Source: YA12-FULL-51-18 sp041665305 (GTDB taxonomy: Bacteria > Elusimicrobiota > Elusimicrobia > Elusimicrobiales > UBA9959). Taken from it: DNA of 19,844 nucleotides. A program made the translations under genes and the position numbers. The DNA is taken from NCBI GenBank assembly GCA_041665305.1, contig JBAYJD010000050.1, forward strand, positions 1-19,844, given 5' to 3'. Of this stretch, positions 7,445-16,208 are shown piece by piece; the first letter of the stretch is position 1; every line of letters begins with the position of its first letter. The notes beneath the pieces are model-generated. The model saw only the letters and a program-made list of their open reading frames with translations. It had not been told where the DNA came from and made no database searches.

Positions 7445-7885
7445 TTAAAACGGAACTTCGTCTATCCCTCCGGCCGGCTCGGCGGTCTTGTCGGCGGCCG
7501 CTTCGGCGGCTTCCGGAGTTTCGGAGCTTTCTCCGGCCGCGGCCACGGCCAGGAACTGCACTCTTCTGGCCACAACGCGCATCGCTTTGCGCTTCTGGCC
7601 CGTTTTGTCGGTGTACTCCGAGTTGAAAAGCCGTCCTTCAACATGGACCGGAGTGCCTTTTTTAGCGCGCTCTTTGCACTTTTCGCCCGTGGGCCCCCAG
7701 ACGGTGACCGGCACATAGGTCGTATCGTCCTTCCATTCCCCGGTGGAGGCGTCTTTGTAGCGCCGGTTCACGGCGACATCAAAACTGCAAACCCCCAGAC
7801 CTTTCTGGGTGAACCTCATGTCCGGATCACGGGTAAGCCGTCCGGCGATCATGACAAGATTCTGTTCGGGAATCCTGATATTCAT
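7445..7885 (-). CDS. ssb: Single-stranded DNA-binding protein
   Basis: SSB coats single-stranded DNA in replication and repair. The OB fold spans about residues 9-113 (NLVMIAGRLTRDPDMRF, then YVPVTVWG and VEGRLFNSEYTDKTGQKRK), followed by an Ala/Glu-rich linker and the acidic tip IDEVPF that recruits partner proteins. The chosen ATG (MNIRIPEQN) gives 146 residues. The upstream frame is not SSB-like. No Shine-Dalgarno site is visible; a 9-bp stem ends about 10 nt before the start. It sits between rpsF and rpsR as in many bacteria. Confidence 0.94.
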   Translation of the reverse strand: MNIRIPEQNLVMIAGRLTRDPDMRFTQKGLGVCSFDVAVNRRYKDASTGEWKDDTTYVPVTVWGPTGEKCKERAKKGTPVHVEGRLFNSEYTDKTGQKRKAMRVVARRVQFLAVAAAGESSETPEAAEAAADKTAEPAGGIDEVPF

Positions 7886-7895
7886 AGCGTTGCGT

Positions 7896-7949
7896 CGCAG
7901 GTAACAGCGGACCGCGGCCGGCGATCCGAACACAAGCTTCTTACCTGCG
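7896..7949 (-). other. Stem-loop in the ssb leader
   Basis: CGCAGGTAA and TTACCTGCG (7896-7904 and 7941-7949) form a perfect 9-bp stem with a 36-nt loop in the rpsF-ssb gap. On the minus strand a short direct repeat (AAGCCGCA at 14-nt spacing, about 7946-7967) lies on its 5' side. It may affect ssb translation; nothing proves this. Confidence 0.35.
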
Positions 7950-7984
7950 GCTTGAAACTTGCGGCTTAAGGCGCCGTCGCGCCG

Positions 7985-8293
7985 TCAGGCCTTCTTGACG
8001 GCAGGTTCAAGAACCGTCTTGAGCATCATGGCTCTCAGGATAGATTCCTGCAGCTTAAGATTGTGGTTGATATTCTTCACGGAACCGGGGGCGGCCTTAA
8101 CTTTCATATACACATAAAAACCGTCTCTGTTCTTGCCCACCGGGTGGGAGAATTTTTTTCTGCCGAGCCTGTCCTCATTGAGGACCTCGGCTTTTTCATC
8201 CGTGAGGATCTTTTTGGCCTTTTCCACTATCTCGATCGCTTCAGCGTCGGAAACCTGAGGATTTATAATAAGCATCAACTCATATGTGGTCAT
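7985..8293 (-). CDS. rpsF: 30S ribosomal protein bS6
   Basis: bS6 binds bS18 on the 30S platform. The 102-residue protein starts MTTYELMLIINPQ and contains LGRKKFSHPVGKNRDGFYV, the expected fold and length. A longer frame opening with TTG at 8365 is rejected: it adds 24 residues unlike S6 and would start upstream of the promoter at 8303-8331. There is no Shine-Dalgarno site, which agrees with a nearly leaderless mRNA. It is the first gene of the rpsF-ssb-rpsR-rplI-dnaB-alr operon. Confidence 0.95.
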   Translation of the reverse strand: MTTYELMLIINPQVSDAEAIEIVEKAKKILTDEKAEVLNEDRLGRKKFSHPVGKNRDGFYVYMKVKAAPGSVKNINHNLKLQESILRAMMLKTVLEPAVKKA

Positions 8294-8302
8294 AGTAGGA
8301 TA

Positions 8303-8331
8303 AGGATAGCAAATTCCGGCCGTTTTTTCAA
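8303..8331 (-). promoter_or_regulatory. Sigma70-like promoter of the rpsF operon
   Basis: TTGAAA (8331-8326), a 17-nt spacer and TATCCT (8308-8303) lie on the minus strand. The -10 box ends only 9 nt before the rpsF ATG, so transcription should start within about 0-5 nt of the start codon. It also falls between the stop of the upstream M23 gene and rpsF, where a new transcription unit is expected. Confidence 0.7.
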
Positions 8332-8370
8332 CAATTTTCCCCAGAAAATTCCTTATGCCGGACAAGCCGC

Positions 8371-11148
8371 CTAGCGAATAACCGCGAACATGCCGCCTTT
8401 TCTAAGTTTCCGACCGTCTTTTGCCGTTTCCGCAGCGTAATAATACATGCCGGCGTTTTTATGTCCTTCCCAGGCGTATTCGTAAACATAAACAAGTGTC
8501 CCGTCTTTCTCCACTATCTTCGGCATACCGGTCATAGTATACTCATGCACTACCATCCCTGACACGGTGAAGATCTTTATCTTCACGCTATCGGCGATGC
8601 CGGTCTCCACATGAAAAACAGGAGCCTGTGCGACTTTAACGGGGTTGGGATAAACATAAACCTCGCCAAGCCTGAACACGGGATCGGCCGCGGGCTGCAT
8701 GGTCTTTATAGTGTCGACGGCATTAAAACCACGCCCATCGGTCAATGTCCCGGAGACTGTAATGGTCGAAACCACATTCACCGGCAGGACGGCTATGACC
8801 GCTTCACGATCAAATTTTACGGAGATGTGCCCGCACAATGAACAGTCTCCTCCATTGTGCCTGGAAGGTCCATCGTAACATTCTTTGCCGCTTTCATTGC
8901 CTCCATCATGTTTCCGGCATTTCCCGCTATCCTTATTGCCATAGCCCTGCCCTTCTTCACCGTCGTCCTGTGATTTGAGCGCATATATCTGATCGGACAG
9001 TTCCTGCCCGTTTACGGCGCTTATCCTAATGCCGCGGCTATTAATACAATTCTCACCTTCCACCTTAAGATCGGCTGTTATGTATCTTCCTTTACTGCCC
9101 AGGTTCAGGATATCAGGTTCCAGATCAAGTCGCACCGCATTAAGATCAGGCGCCGAAGTTGAACCGCTCACCGTAAAACTTACGGATCTTAATCCCGCCA
9201 TATTTTCGGCATTATCAACGGCGGTGTAAGAGATCGTATGCGTGCCTGCGGAAAGCGAAAATGGCGTCCGATATACGGTTGCGGTATTTGTCGAAAACTG
9301 CAAGTCCAGTGTATACAGGATATCTTTAAGTCCCGTTCCGGAATCTTCAGCCGTTATCGTTATGGTGTCGGTGTTCAATATATAAGCGGTCGCGCCGTCT
9401 TCCAGCCGGGCTCCATTAATAAACAATTCCGCGGTCGGAGGGGTAACATCCACAAACACAAGAGTGGCCGTGCTTTCCGTTGAAAAATAATTAACATCAC
9501 CGTTAAACTTCGCCTTAAGATGATATATCGAAGATACGGGTCGAGCCAGCGGGAACCGGAACGACGCCGTCCCGCTGGACAGAATCGCCTGGCCTAGCGG
9601 CTCCCAGGTTTCGCCATTTTGGTATTCAAGATATATAGGTTTGGGGGCTATATCCTGATGCAAGATCCGGACACCTTTGCTGTTCGTCATAGCCACGGAG
9701 ATAACGGGGGTGGTGGAATATGTAACGGTCGAAAAATCCGCGATATAGGTTTCCGCTTTTAAAACCTGAAGGGTTACGGTCCGTGTGGAAGAAGCGTAAT
9801 AATAACCGTCCCCGGGAAAAGCAGCTGTAAGCTGATAATTTCCAGGCGGAATATCCACCTGGGGATAAACGGAAGCCTCGCCGGCTCCGCCTGTCACAGC
9901 GGTAAAACTGGAATCCGCTATATAAAAATTAACCGTTTTCCCTAGTAAAGTCCGGCCTGAACCGGTAACTACCGCCGAAATCATTGCGTAAGACGAATAA
10001 ACCGCGACAGTCGAACCGGTATAAGCCGTCAATGCAGGTTCAGGCACCGCGGAAATGATCGAATTCGTGCGCGTTTCCTCAAGCGCCGTGGGGAAATAGA
10101 CCGTGGCAAAGTTTTTAACCACTGTACCTTGAGGGACATCCGGCTTGAGCCGGAGCTCCACGGTAAATTTGCCGCCTTTGCGGGAATCGAATGTCCCCGC
10201 GAGGACCGTCAGTTTATGGGATTGCGGGTCGTAACTGTATGGCAGAGTTACAGGCGTTTCGGTGTTTGCGGCCCAATCAACCAGATAAAAATCTTTTACA
10301 ACGATATTCGAATCGTCCAGGCTCCCATCGAAGATGTCGGTGATGTAAACATCAAAGGCCGTGCCTGCGCCCTCATTCTCGAACATGACGGTATAAGTCA
10401 TTATTTGGCCCGGTGTGACATAGCCTTCCGGCCCAAGCATGGCATTTGGGTCATGGGGGAAATTGGCCACTGTCAACAACTGAGTCGGAGGCAACTCCGG
10501 GGGCGTCGGCGGTTTAGGCTGAGGATAGGAAAATAGGCATCGTAAATCTCTTGCACGACCATCTTTAGTAAGCGGCGGTAATCCAATCCACCCTTTCCAA
10601 CAAGCAGAACCTATTTTTGAGGGGCAGTTATCCCAGAATTCCACATGCAGATGTGGCCTAACAGGCATCCCTTTATAATATCCACTACTATCAGATTTAG
10701 CCAGGATTGTTGTGCGATCAACAATATCGCCGCTGTTAACATAAATTTTATCACAATCCAAATGTGCATAAAATGTAAACACATTTGAAGCGTTTCTGAT
10801 TGCTACCCAACAACCAAAGGTGTCGCTTATTTTACTATCACCAATCTCACCTGTAACCTCTGTCTTCCCTACCCAAACAACAGTTCCATCCCCGACTGGG
10901 TAGACGGGGGTGTTGTTCGGAGTGATAAAATCAGTTCCTCCATGTGGATTGATCCGACCTTGTGTGCTGCCAAAGTCTTCGGCCATTCCTTCGGATACGG
11001 GATATCTGTAGTGATCAGGCATTGGTGGGCCCAATTTATCACAATTGGCTTCAGCAAAGGGGATTTTTGGTCCCACAGCAAAAGCCCCTTGATACCAAAT
11101 TGATAAGACAACTCCTGTCAATATTATTTTCCTCATGATTACAGCCAT
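8371..11148 (-). CDS. Secreted M23 metallopeptidase with Ig-like domains and PNP-type C-terminal module
   Basis: This is a large exported protein of 925 residues. A signal peptide ends near residue 24 (LSIWYQGAFA). The M23 (lysostaphin/LytM-type) domain spans about 47-184, with Zn ligands H69 and D73 (HGGTD), H129 in YAHL, and HLH at 166-168, so it should cut peptidoglycan cross-links or glycyl peptides. A Pro-rich linker (208-222) leads to a DUF11-like beta domain (225-365) and several Ig-like domains (about 368-660, one with TISYTAVDNAENMAG). A Cys/His cluster lies at 741-775. The last part, from VYVYPNP (830-836) to the end, resembles the PNP or FlgD-like sorting modules of surface proteins. 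The ATG overlaps the upstream stop as TGATG, implying coupled translation; TTG at 11151 or ATG at 11136 are alternatives. Its target is unknown. Confidence 0.85.
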   Translation of the reverse strand: MAVIMRKIILTGVVLSIWYQGAFAVGPKIPFAEANCDKLGPPMPDHYRYPVSEGMAEDFGSTQGRINPHGGTDFITPNNTPVYPVGDGTVVWVGKTEVTGEIGDSKISDTFGCWVAIRNASNVFTFYAHLDCDKIYVNSGDIVDRTTILAKSDSSGYYKGMPVRPHLHVEFWDNCPSKIGSACWKGWIGLPPLTKDGRARDLRCLFSYPQPKPPTPPELPPTQLLTVANFPHDPNAMLGPEGYVTPGQIMTYTVMFENEGAGTAFDVYITDIFDGSLDDSNIVVKDFYLVDWAANTETPVTLPYSYDPQSHKLTVLAGTFDSRKGGKFTVELRLKPDVPQGTVVKNFATVYFPTALEETRTNSIISAVPEPALTAYTGSTVAVYSSYAMISAVVTGSGRTLLGKTVNFYIADSSFTAVTGGAGEASVYPQVDIPPGNYQLTAAFPGDGYYYASSTRTVTLQVLKAETYIADFSTVTYSTTPVISVAMTNSKGVRILHQDIAPKPIYLEYQNGETWEPLGQAILSSGTASFRFPLARPVSSIYHLKAKFNGDVNYFSTESTATLVFVDVTPPTAELFINGARLEDGATAYILNTDTITITAEDSGTGLKDILYTLDLQFSTNTATVYRTPFSLSAGTHTISYTAVDNAENMAGLRSVSFTVSGSTSAPDLNAVRLDLEPDILNLGSKGRYITADLKVEGENCINSRGIRISAVNGQELSDQIYALKSQDDGEEGQGYGNKDSGKCRKHDGGNESGKECYDGPSRHNGGDCSLCGHISVKFDREAVIAVLPVNVVSTITVSGTLTDGRGFNAVDTIKTMQPAADPVFRLGEVYVYPNPVKVAQAPVFHVETGIADSVKIKIFTVSGMVVHEYTMTGMPKIVEKDGTLVYVYEYAWEGHKNAGMYYYAAETAKDGRKLRKGGMFAVIR

Positions 11149-12371
11149 CAAAAACTTTTATATAGTTTCACAGTTGTATCGTATCCGAACAAAACATGCC
11201 CGCCACTTTCTGTGAGTGAATAGTAATTGAATGAACTAAAGGGCTTGACTGTCACAGGCAACCGCCAAATTATTGTCCCATTTTTACCGCAAAGGACAAG
11301 ATTCTTTTCTCCTCCCAAATACAAATATTGCGCATCTTTCGTCAAATAAAGCAGTTTTTCATGGCCTGCAAGATCATCCGGTAAACATTGGCATGTTGAA
11401 ACAAGCTCGCCGGTTTCAATATCGTGTACAGTCATGGAACCTTCGCCTTGTTCGGAGTGGATGCTTGCGACATGATTCTTAGTCATGAAAAAAACAGGAC
11501 TGGTTGTGATACTTAAAAGTTTTTTCTTAGAAATAAGATCATAGATCTCCCCGCTGTTATTACTCCTTACAATGGCATGATCATTATTAATACCCTCAAA
11601 AAGACCATTTGCAATTTCCCACACAATGCGACCGCTTTTACTTTCGATTATTTGGTTGTTTAAGTAAATATACGCGCTATCATCCGAAATACCGACAGAT
11701 TCCCCCCGTAAGAAATCTCCTCCCGTTTTCCCGGCAAACTGCAAGTGCCCCATAATGTCCAGTATGTAATAATTAACAGGTCGCGTGTCGCTCTCATCCA
11801 CTGGCCAAGATCTAATTAACACATATTCATCTCCGCCAAGATAATGATCTCCCTCTTTAGCTGTTTGCCACGACAATTTGCCGTTATGATCCAAAAGTAT
11901 TGTTCTATATGGTTCATATTCTTCTGTTCTACCGAATCCCCTAAAATCGTTCCAGGTATTCAGAACACGCAGATCACCGATGAGATACTTTCCGGCGGCG
12001 CTGAACTTCACATTTAATATCGCGGTATCAGCCTTATCCGATCTGAATTCATAGGCGCGCTTGGGCAGTTTGCCTCCGTAGCGGTAAGCCCACAGTTTCT
12101 CGCCTTTCGTATTGTATAGCGTCAAATACCCTGTTTCGTCGGCTATGGCTATTCTGGAGCCATCTTTGCTTATGGCGGAGGAAGTCAGGGGTTTAGCCGA
12201 TTTCTTCTCCCAGAGAAGCTGCGGGAAAACCGGGGCTTTCGTGCCCGCGCCTGGATCGGTTTGAACTTGCATTGCGGTGGAAATAGAAACAGCCGAGCCC
12301 GGTTCCCCGGCCGCGCTGGAACCGATGAGGACACAGATCAAAGCGGAACAAATAAATATTTTTTTACACAT
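11148..12371 (-). CDS. Exported beta-propeller (PQQ/WD40-like) protein
   Basis: This protein of 407 residues has a signal peptide (about 1-21, KKIFICSALICVLIGSSAAG). It then shows repeated blade-like units of beta strands in which a 'stored value' pattern recurs: DGSRIAIADETGYLTLYNTKG, HNGKLSWQT, SKSGRIVWEI, KNGTIIWRL. The 'GxxxW' endings are typical of PQQ-like and WD40-like propellers. No catalytic motif or cofactor site is seen, so a binding or scaffold role is likely. The ATG has a strong GAAGGGG site 7 nt upstream. It lies 59 bp after the glycine-rich protein gene and overlaps the M23 gene by one base. The DNA is visibly more AT-rich than the ribosomal operon. Confidence 0.7.
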   Translation of the reverse strand: MCKKIFICSALICVLIGSSAAGEPGSAVSISTAMQVQTDPGAGTKAPVFPQLLWEKKSAKPLTSSAISKDGSRIAIADETGYLTLYNTKGEKLWAYRYGGKLPKRAYEFRSDKADTAILNVKFSAAGKYLIGDLRVLNTWNDFRGFGRTEEYEPYRTILLDHNGKLSWQTAKEGDHYLGGDEYVLIRSWPVDESDTRPVNYYILDIMGHLQFAGKTGGDFLRGESVGISDDSAYIYLNNQIIESKSGRIVWEIANGLFEGINNDHAIVRSNNSGEIYDLISKKKLLSITTSPVFFMTKNHVASIHSEQGEGSMTVHDIETGELVSTCQCLPDDLAGHEKLLYLTKDAQYLYLGGEKNLVLCGKNGTIIWRLPVTVKPFSSFNYYSLTESGGHVLFGYDTTVKLYKSF

Positions 12372-12430
12372 TACGGCGCCCCTTCTAAACTTATTTTTCA
12401 GAAACGATAAGGCTGCGGCGGCAAAAATTT

Positions 12431-15400
12431 TTAATAAACCGGATGCACCTCTATCCTTTCTCCCGACCCGTCAGCGGGCATGTCCGCATCTTCTATGACA
12501 TCATCATCCATAGGACCTTCATCATCGTACCCAGGTAAAAAATCCAGGGCATCCTGCGTGGGCAGGACATAAACATTCCCTTTCATCATCTCTCCATCCG
12601 TCATCACTCCAACCCGGGCTTTTAATTCATAACTTAAATTTATTTTCCGCCCGGGCGTTATCTGCGGGAAATCCCATCTTATGCAGGGGATCGGATCATA
12701 TTTGTCATCCGTCCAATATACCGAACTGTACAAGGTATAAGTGCTTGAGGCCGACACAAACTCCATATGAGGCGATGGGACCACAACCACGGACATGTTT
12801 TCAAATGTTTTGGTTCCCTGGTTGTCCACCTCGATCCCAAAAGAATATGTCCCTCCCGGACTTACCCCGTATGGATGGAGCGTTTTAACTTTAAGCGCTA
12901 AAAGCGCGTTATCAAGTTTCTCCGTATTCAATATATATTTCGGGGGCGTTGCATCGGAATTGAAGACGCCTTGAATTATCGCGTATAAAGGAGAATCCAG
13001 GATGCCGCTTACGGTTATTATTCCGCCCTGAAGACGCCTGGCGTAAGCCCAGCCGGGCGCCTCGCCTTTGTCGGTACTGTACGACGCGAGCGAATAGCCT
13101 TCCCCATTATATGGACTTGAGGGTTCGTCAATTGTAAGGCCTGTAAATATCGCGTTGAACGGACCGGCGTAACTGCCGGTCATATTCCCCTGAACCGCGG
13201 TTTGAGCCAGGTCAAATCGTACGGATGGGTAATCCTGTCCTGAGACATGTACGCCGACCCCCGACACAAAGATCTTTACAAGCGTATTCTCACCTATACG
13301 GTTACAATTTATCAGTCCGCCGACCCTATTGTAAATGCCGCTGCCCGGGGCGTTCTCCATAAAATCCAGCTCAACAGAACCATAAATATCACCCGTGGCC
13401 ATGCCTCTTATGGACATTGCCCCGCCTTGCCGGGAAACCGAACCTTCAAAACCGCCTTGATATGACTTCCCGCCAAGAATCGCGCTTAACTCTCCCCTGG
13501 CAAAACCTTTGCCCGCATATGCGCCGGAATTTATTTTGACAATAACCATCCGCGGGATGCCGACGGAACCGTTAAAAGTCCCCGAAGCTGTCAGGTTATT
13601 AAACGACATGGTCTCTTCGCTTATATTCGCGATTAAATGCCGGGTACTGCCAATGGTTTGAGCGGGAGCGGTTATGGATTCTCCGGGACCGAACTTACCG
13701 CTGGCAATTATGGTCCCGTTATCGACAATTGAACCGTTCTCGCCATAGAATCCCCGCGCGCTGCCTCCGCCAAGAGCTGTTATATTGCCTGCAAAGATCT
13801 TTTGTCCATAATAAATCGCGACCCTTCCTCCCCCTCCGCCTCCACCGCCGTTAGTACTGACGATATAGTTCGCATCTGCTTTGATCGCTCCGGACCCCAG
13901 CAATCTGCCGGAAGCGATATTTATTCCGCCGCCGGAACCGCCGCCGCCATAAAATTCAGAGTTGCCATTTGCGCTTACAACGCCGTCCAGGGTAAGATCT
14001 CCGGACACTGAAAGTTTTATAAATCCGCCGCCGGAACCGCCTGGATACGACGAACCGTTAACAGCATACCCGCCGCCGCTGCCAGGATCCATGGGATTTA
14101 TAAGCGAACCATATGGCGGCAGATCCGATCCGCCGCCTTGCCCGCCATAACTGCCGCCGCCGCCGGACTTTGTATCTTTGCCTTTACCAGGTCCGTTTCC
14201 AGCCGGATACCCCTTGCCGTCAGCAAGCACCATACCCCCCGCGGCTATTGTCATTAAATCCCTGACTATCAGATCTATTTTGTGTTGTTCCGGAGCTATG
14301 ACCCCGCCGTTGCTTACCGTTACCCGTCCTATTGTAAGGGTATCATCCACGGTAACTGTAGCCCCTGCGATTTCTAAAGCGGACTCCAAAACCATTCCTG
14401 TTGAGAAACTCACCATTGCGCCGGATTTGACGATAATTTTTGAGATTTCAGCGGCGCTGTAATTTATCCCTGCGATATCCGCATACCCCAATACCCCGGA
14501 TACCCCGCCATTATCGAAAGTTAAAACGCTGTTTATCAAAACGCTCCCAGAACCGCCGGGATGATCCTCGGCACTTATACCACCATAAGCCGTAACAGCG
14601 CCGGTAAACGCATTGCCGGGCGCAAGGATCGCTACCCTTCCCCCTCCGCCACCGCCGTTATAACTAAGGCCGCGGCCGCCGTCGGCTTTAATCACACCGG
14701 AACCGGTCAAACCGGCTGCGGTGACATTAATACTGCCTCCGGAACCGCCTCCGCCGGAAAAATTAGGGCTGTCCGCACCGATTGCGCTTACAACACCGTC
14801 GATGGTCAACCCGCCGGAAACGGCAAGTCTTACCGCACCGCCGCCGGCGCCGCCGGGAGATGGCGGATCTATCGTTTGATATCCGCCTGCGCTTCCAAGA
14901 TCGACAGGGTTTACAAACGAACCGTAGCCCGGCCCCGTGGAACCGCCGCCTATGCCGCCATAACTTCCGCCCCCGGCGTGGGGAGCGTCCAGACCTTTGC
15001 CTGGGCCGCTGCCGGCCGGATACCCCTTTCCATCGGCCTGTATTATGCCACCGGGGTGGACTGTCATAGTTCCATTAACTTTCAAAGCCACTTGGTGCTC
15101 TTTCGGTGACATAACTCCACCATTGTTTAATAGCAATGTCCCGACCGTAATTTTATTCACGGTAACGGTGGCTGCGGTTATCTCCATGCCGCCGTCCAAC
15201 ACCACCGTATCTGCGAGATCAACAATAGCTCCCGAGCGAATGATAAATTTTGAAATTCCGGGGTTGCTGTGACCGGCTTCGTACACTTCCGTATTACCCG
15301 CAAGCCCATTGTTGTCAACGGTGAGCACGCCATTAATAAACACTGTTCCCGGGCCGCCGGAACGGGCATCCACGCTGACGCCCCCATAGGCGGTAACAAC

Positions 15401-16120
15401 GCCGGTAAACGCATTATCGGACGCGGAGATCGCAACTCTTCCGCCCCCACCGCCGCCGTTATAGTTAGAACGACCGCCGTCGGCTTTAATCGCTCCGGAA
15501 CCGGTCAAACCGGCTGCGGTGATATTGATACTGCCTCCGGAACCGCCACCGCCGGCAAAATTAGGGCTGTCCTCACCGACCGCGCTTACAACACCGTCGA
15601 TGGTTAACCCGCCGGAAACGGCAAATCTTACCACACCGCCGCCGGCGCCTCCGGGCAATGTGGAGATATTTATTTCATATCCGCCGCCGCTGCCCGGATC
15701 TATGGGGTCCACAAACGAACCGTAGACCGGTCCGGTGGAACCCCCGCCTATACCGCCGTAACTGCCGCCTCCGGGGTGATAGGCGTCCACACCTTTGCCT
15801 GGTCCGCTGCCGGCAGGATACCCCCTGCCATCCGCAATTATTCTCCCTGTCGCGCTCACGGTCATGGAAGATGCGGCGAGCGTCAATATACCGGTAGCGC
15901 CGCCGCTGCTGTATGCGGCCACGAAAAGCGTACCATCTATACGGATGGATCCGCTATAAGAATGCGCACCGTCAAGAATATAGGTGTCACCGTCGGGGAC
16001 TATAAGATCGATCGGATTGTCTGTTACTGCGGCGTTTAAAAAAGACGGATAAATAAAAAAATAACAAACAAAAGCGGCTGCGGTTAAAAACCTCACATAC
16101 GGGTTTAATCGTACGCTCAT
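12431..16120 (-). CDS. Giant glycine-rich exported repeat protein
   Basis: I do not recognise the family. It has 1229 residues. Residues 1-30 look like a signal peptide (FLTAAAFVCYFFIYPSFLNAA). Three units of about 266-271 residues begin at 92, 358 and 629. Each opens ADG(K/R)GYPAG(S/N)GPGKG, runs through GGGSYGG and DPGSGGGY-like segments, LTIDGVVSA and GGGGSGG, and closes near NGGGGGGRVAI. They alternate glycine loops with beta-prone strands, suggesting a stacked, beta-helix-like surface adhesin or matrix protein. Residues 840-1060 are a different beta-rich part and about 1080-1170 resembles a DUF11-type domain. The end is acidic (DDEGPMDDDVIEDADMPAD). GAGGG lies 8 nt... before the start as GAGGG within TGAGGGC, and a promoter lies upstream. 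It heads the three-gene exported cluster. Confidence 0.75.
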   Translation of the reverse strand: MSVRLNPYVRFLTAAAFVCYFFIYPSFLNAAVTDNPIDLIVPDGDTYILDGAHSYSGSIRIDGTLFVAAYSSGGATGILTLAASSMTVSATGRIIADGRGYPAGSGPGKGVDAYHPGGGSYGGIGGGSTGPVYGSFVDPIDPGSGGGYEINISTLPGGAGGGVVRFAVSGGLTIDGVVSAVGEDSPNFAGGGGSGGSINITAAGLTGSGAIKADGGRSNYNGGGGGGRVAISASDNAFTGVVTAYGGVSVDARSGGPGTVFINGVLTVDNNGLAGNTEVYEAGHSNPGISKFIIRSGAIVDLADTVVLDGGMEITAATVTVNKITVGTLLLNNGGVMSPKEHQVALKVNGTMTVHPGGIIQADGKGYPAGSGPGKGLDAPHAGGGSYGGIGGGSTGPGYGSFVNPVDLGSAGGYQTIDPPSPGGAGGGAVRLAVSGGLTIDGVVSAIGADSPNFSGGGGSGGSINVTAAGLTGSGVIKADGGRGLSYNGGGGGGRVAILAPGNAFTGAVTAYGGISAEDHPGGSGSVLINSVLTFDNGGVSGVLGYADIAGINYSAAEISKIIVKSGAMVSFSTGMVLESALEIAGATVTVDDTLTIGRVTVSNGGVIAPEQHKIDLIVRDLMTIAAGGMVLADGKGYPAGNGPGKGKDTKSGGGGSYGGQGGGSDLPPYGSLINPMDPGSGGGYAVNGSSYPGGSGGGFIKLSVSGDLTLDGVVSANGNSEFYGGGGSGGGINIASGRLLGSGAIKADANYIVSTNGGGGGGGGRVAIYYGQKIFAGNITALGGGSARGFYGENGSIVDNGTIIASGKFGPGESITAPAQTIGSTRHLIANISEETMSFNNLTASGTFNGSVGIPRMVIVKINSGAYAGKGFARGELSAILGGKSYQGGFEGSVSRQGGAMSIRGMATGDIYGSVELDFMENAPGSGIYNRVGGLINCNRIGENTLVKIFVSGVGVHVSGQDYPSVRFDLAQTAVQGNMTGSYAGPFNAIFTGLTIDEPSSPYNGEGYSLASYSTDKGEAPGWAYARRLQGGIITVSGILDSPLYAIIQGVFNSDATPPKYILNTEKLDNALLALKVKTLHPYGVSPGGTYSFGIEVDNQGTKTFENMSVVVVPSPHMEFVSASSTYTLYSSVYWTDDKYDPIPCIRWDFPQITPGRKINLSYELKARVGVMTDGEMMKGNVYVLPTQDALDFLPGYDDEGPMDDDVIEDADMPADGSGERIEVHPVY
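13706..15847 (-). repeat. Three long direct repeats inside the glycine-rich gene
   Basis: Unit 1 is about 15847-15050, unit 2 about 15049-14237, unit 3 (partial) about 14236-13706. Units 1 and 2 are close at DNA level: 15487-15656 and 14689-14858, exactly 798 bp apart, differ by roughly a dozen bases by eye. Unit 3 is clearly more diverged. This points to a recent in-frame duplication of one unit or gene conversion. Confidence 0.8.
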
Positions 16121-16208
16121 GATAATGCCCTCATCTGCATCAACCGGCTCAACTGAAATAATTCACAAATTCGGAAATTTAAAACGCCCCTGGGTTATAG
16201 TACCAAAC

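Noticed and set aside
8294..8365. Upstream extension of rpsF to a TTG codon
   Set aside because: It would start upstream of the promoter and add 24 residues that S6 proteins lack.
8371..11148. Calling the M23 protein a type IX secretion substrate
   Set aside because: The C-terminal module is only similar in pattern, and no secretion component is present in the window.
13706..15847. CRISPR-like or minisatellite array in the glycine-rich gene
   Set aside because: The similarity comes from GGX-rich codons and long in-frame protein repeats; there are no short uniform repeats with unique spacers.
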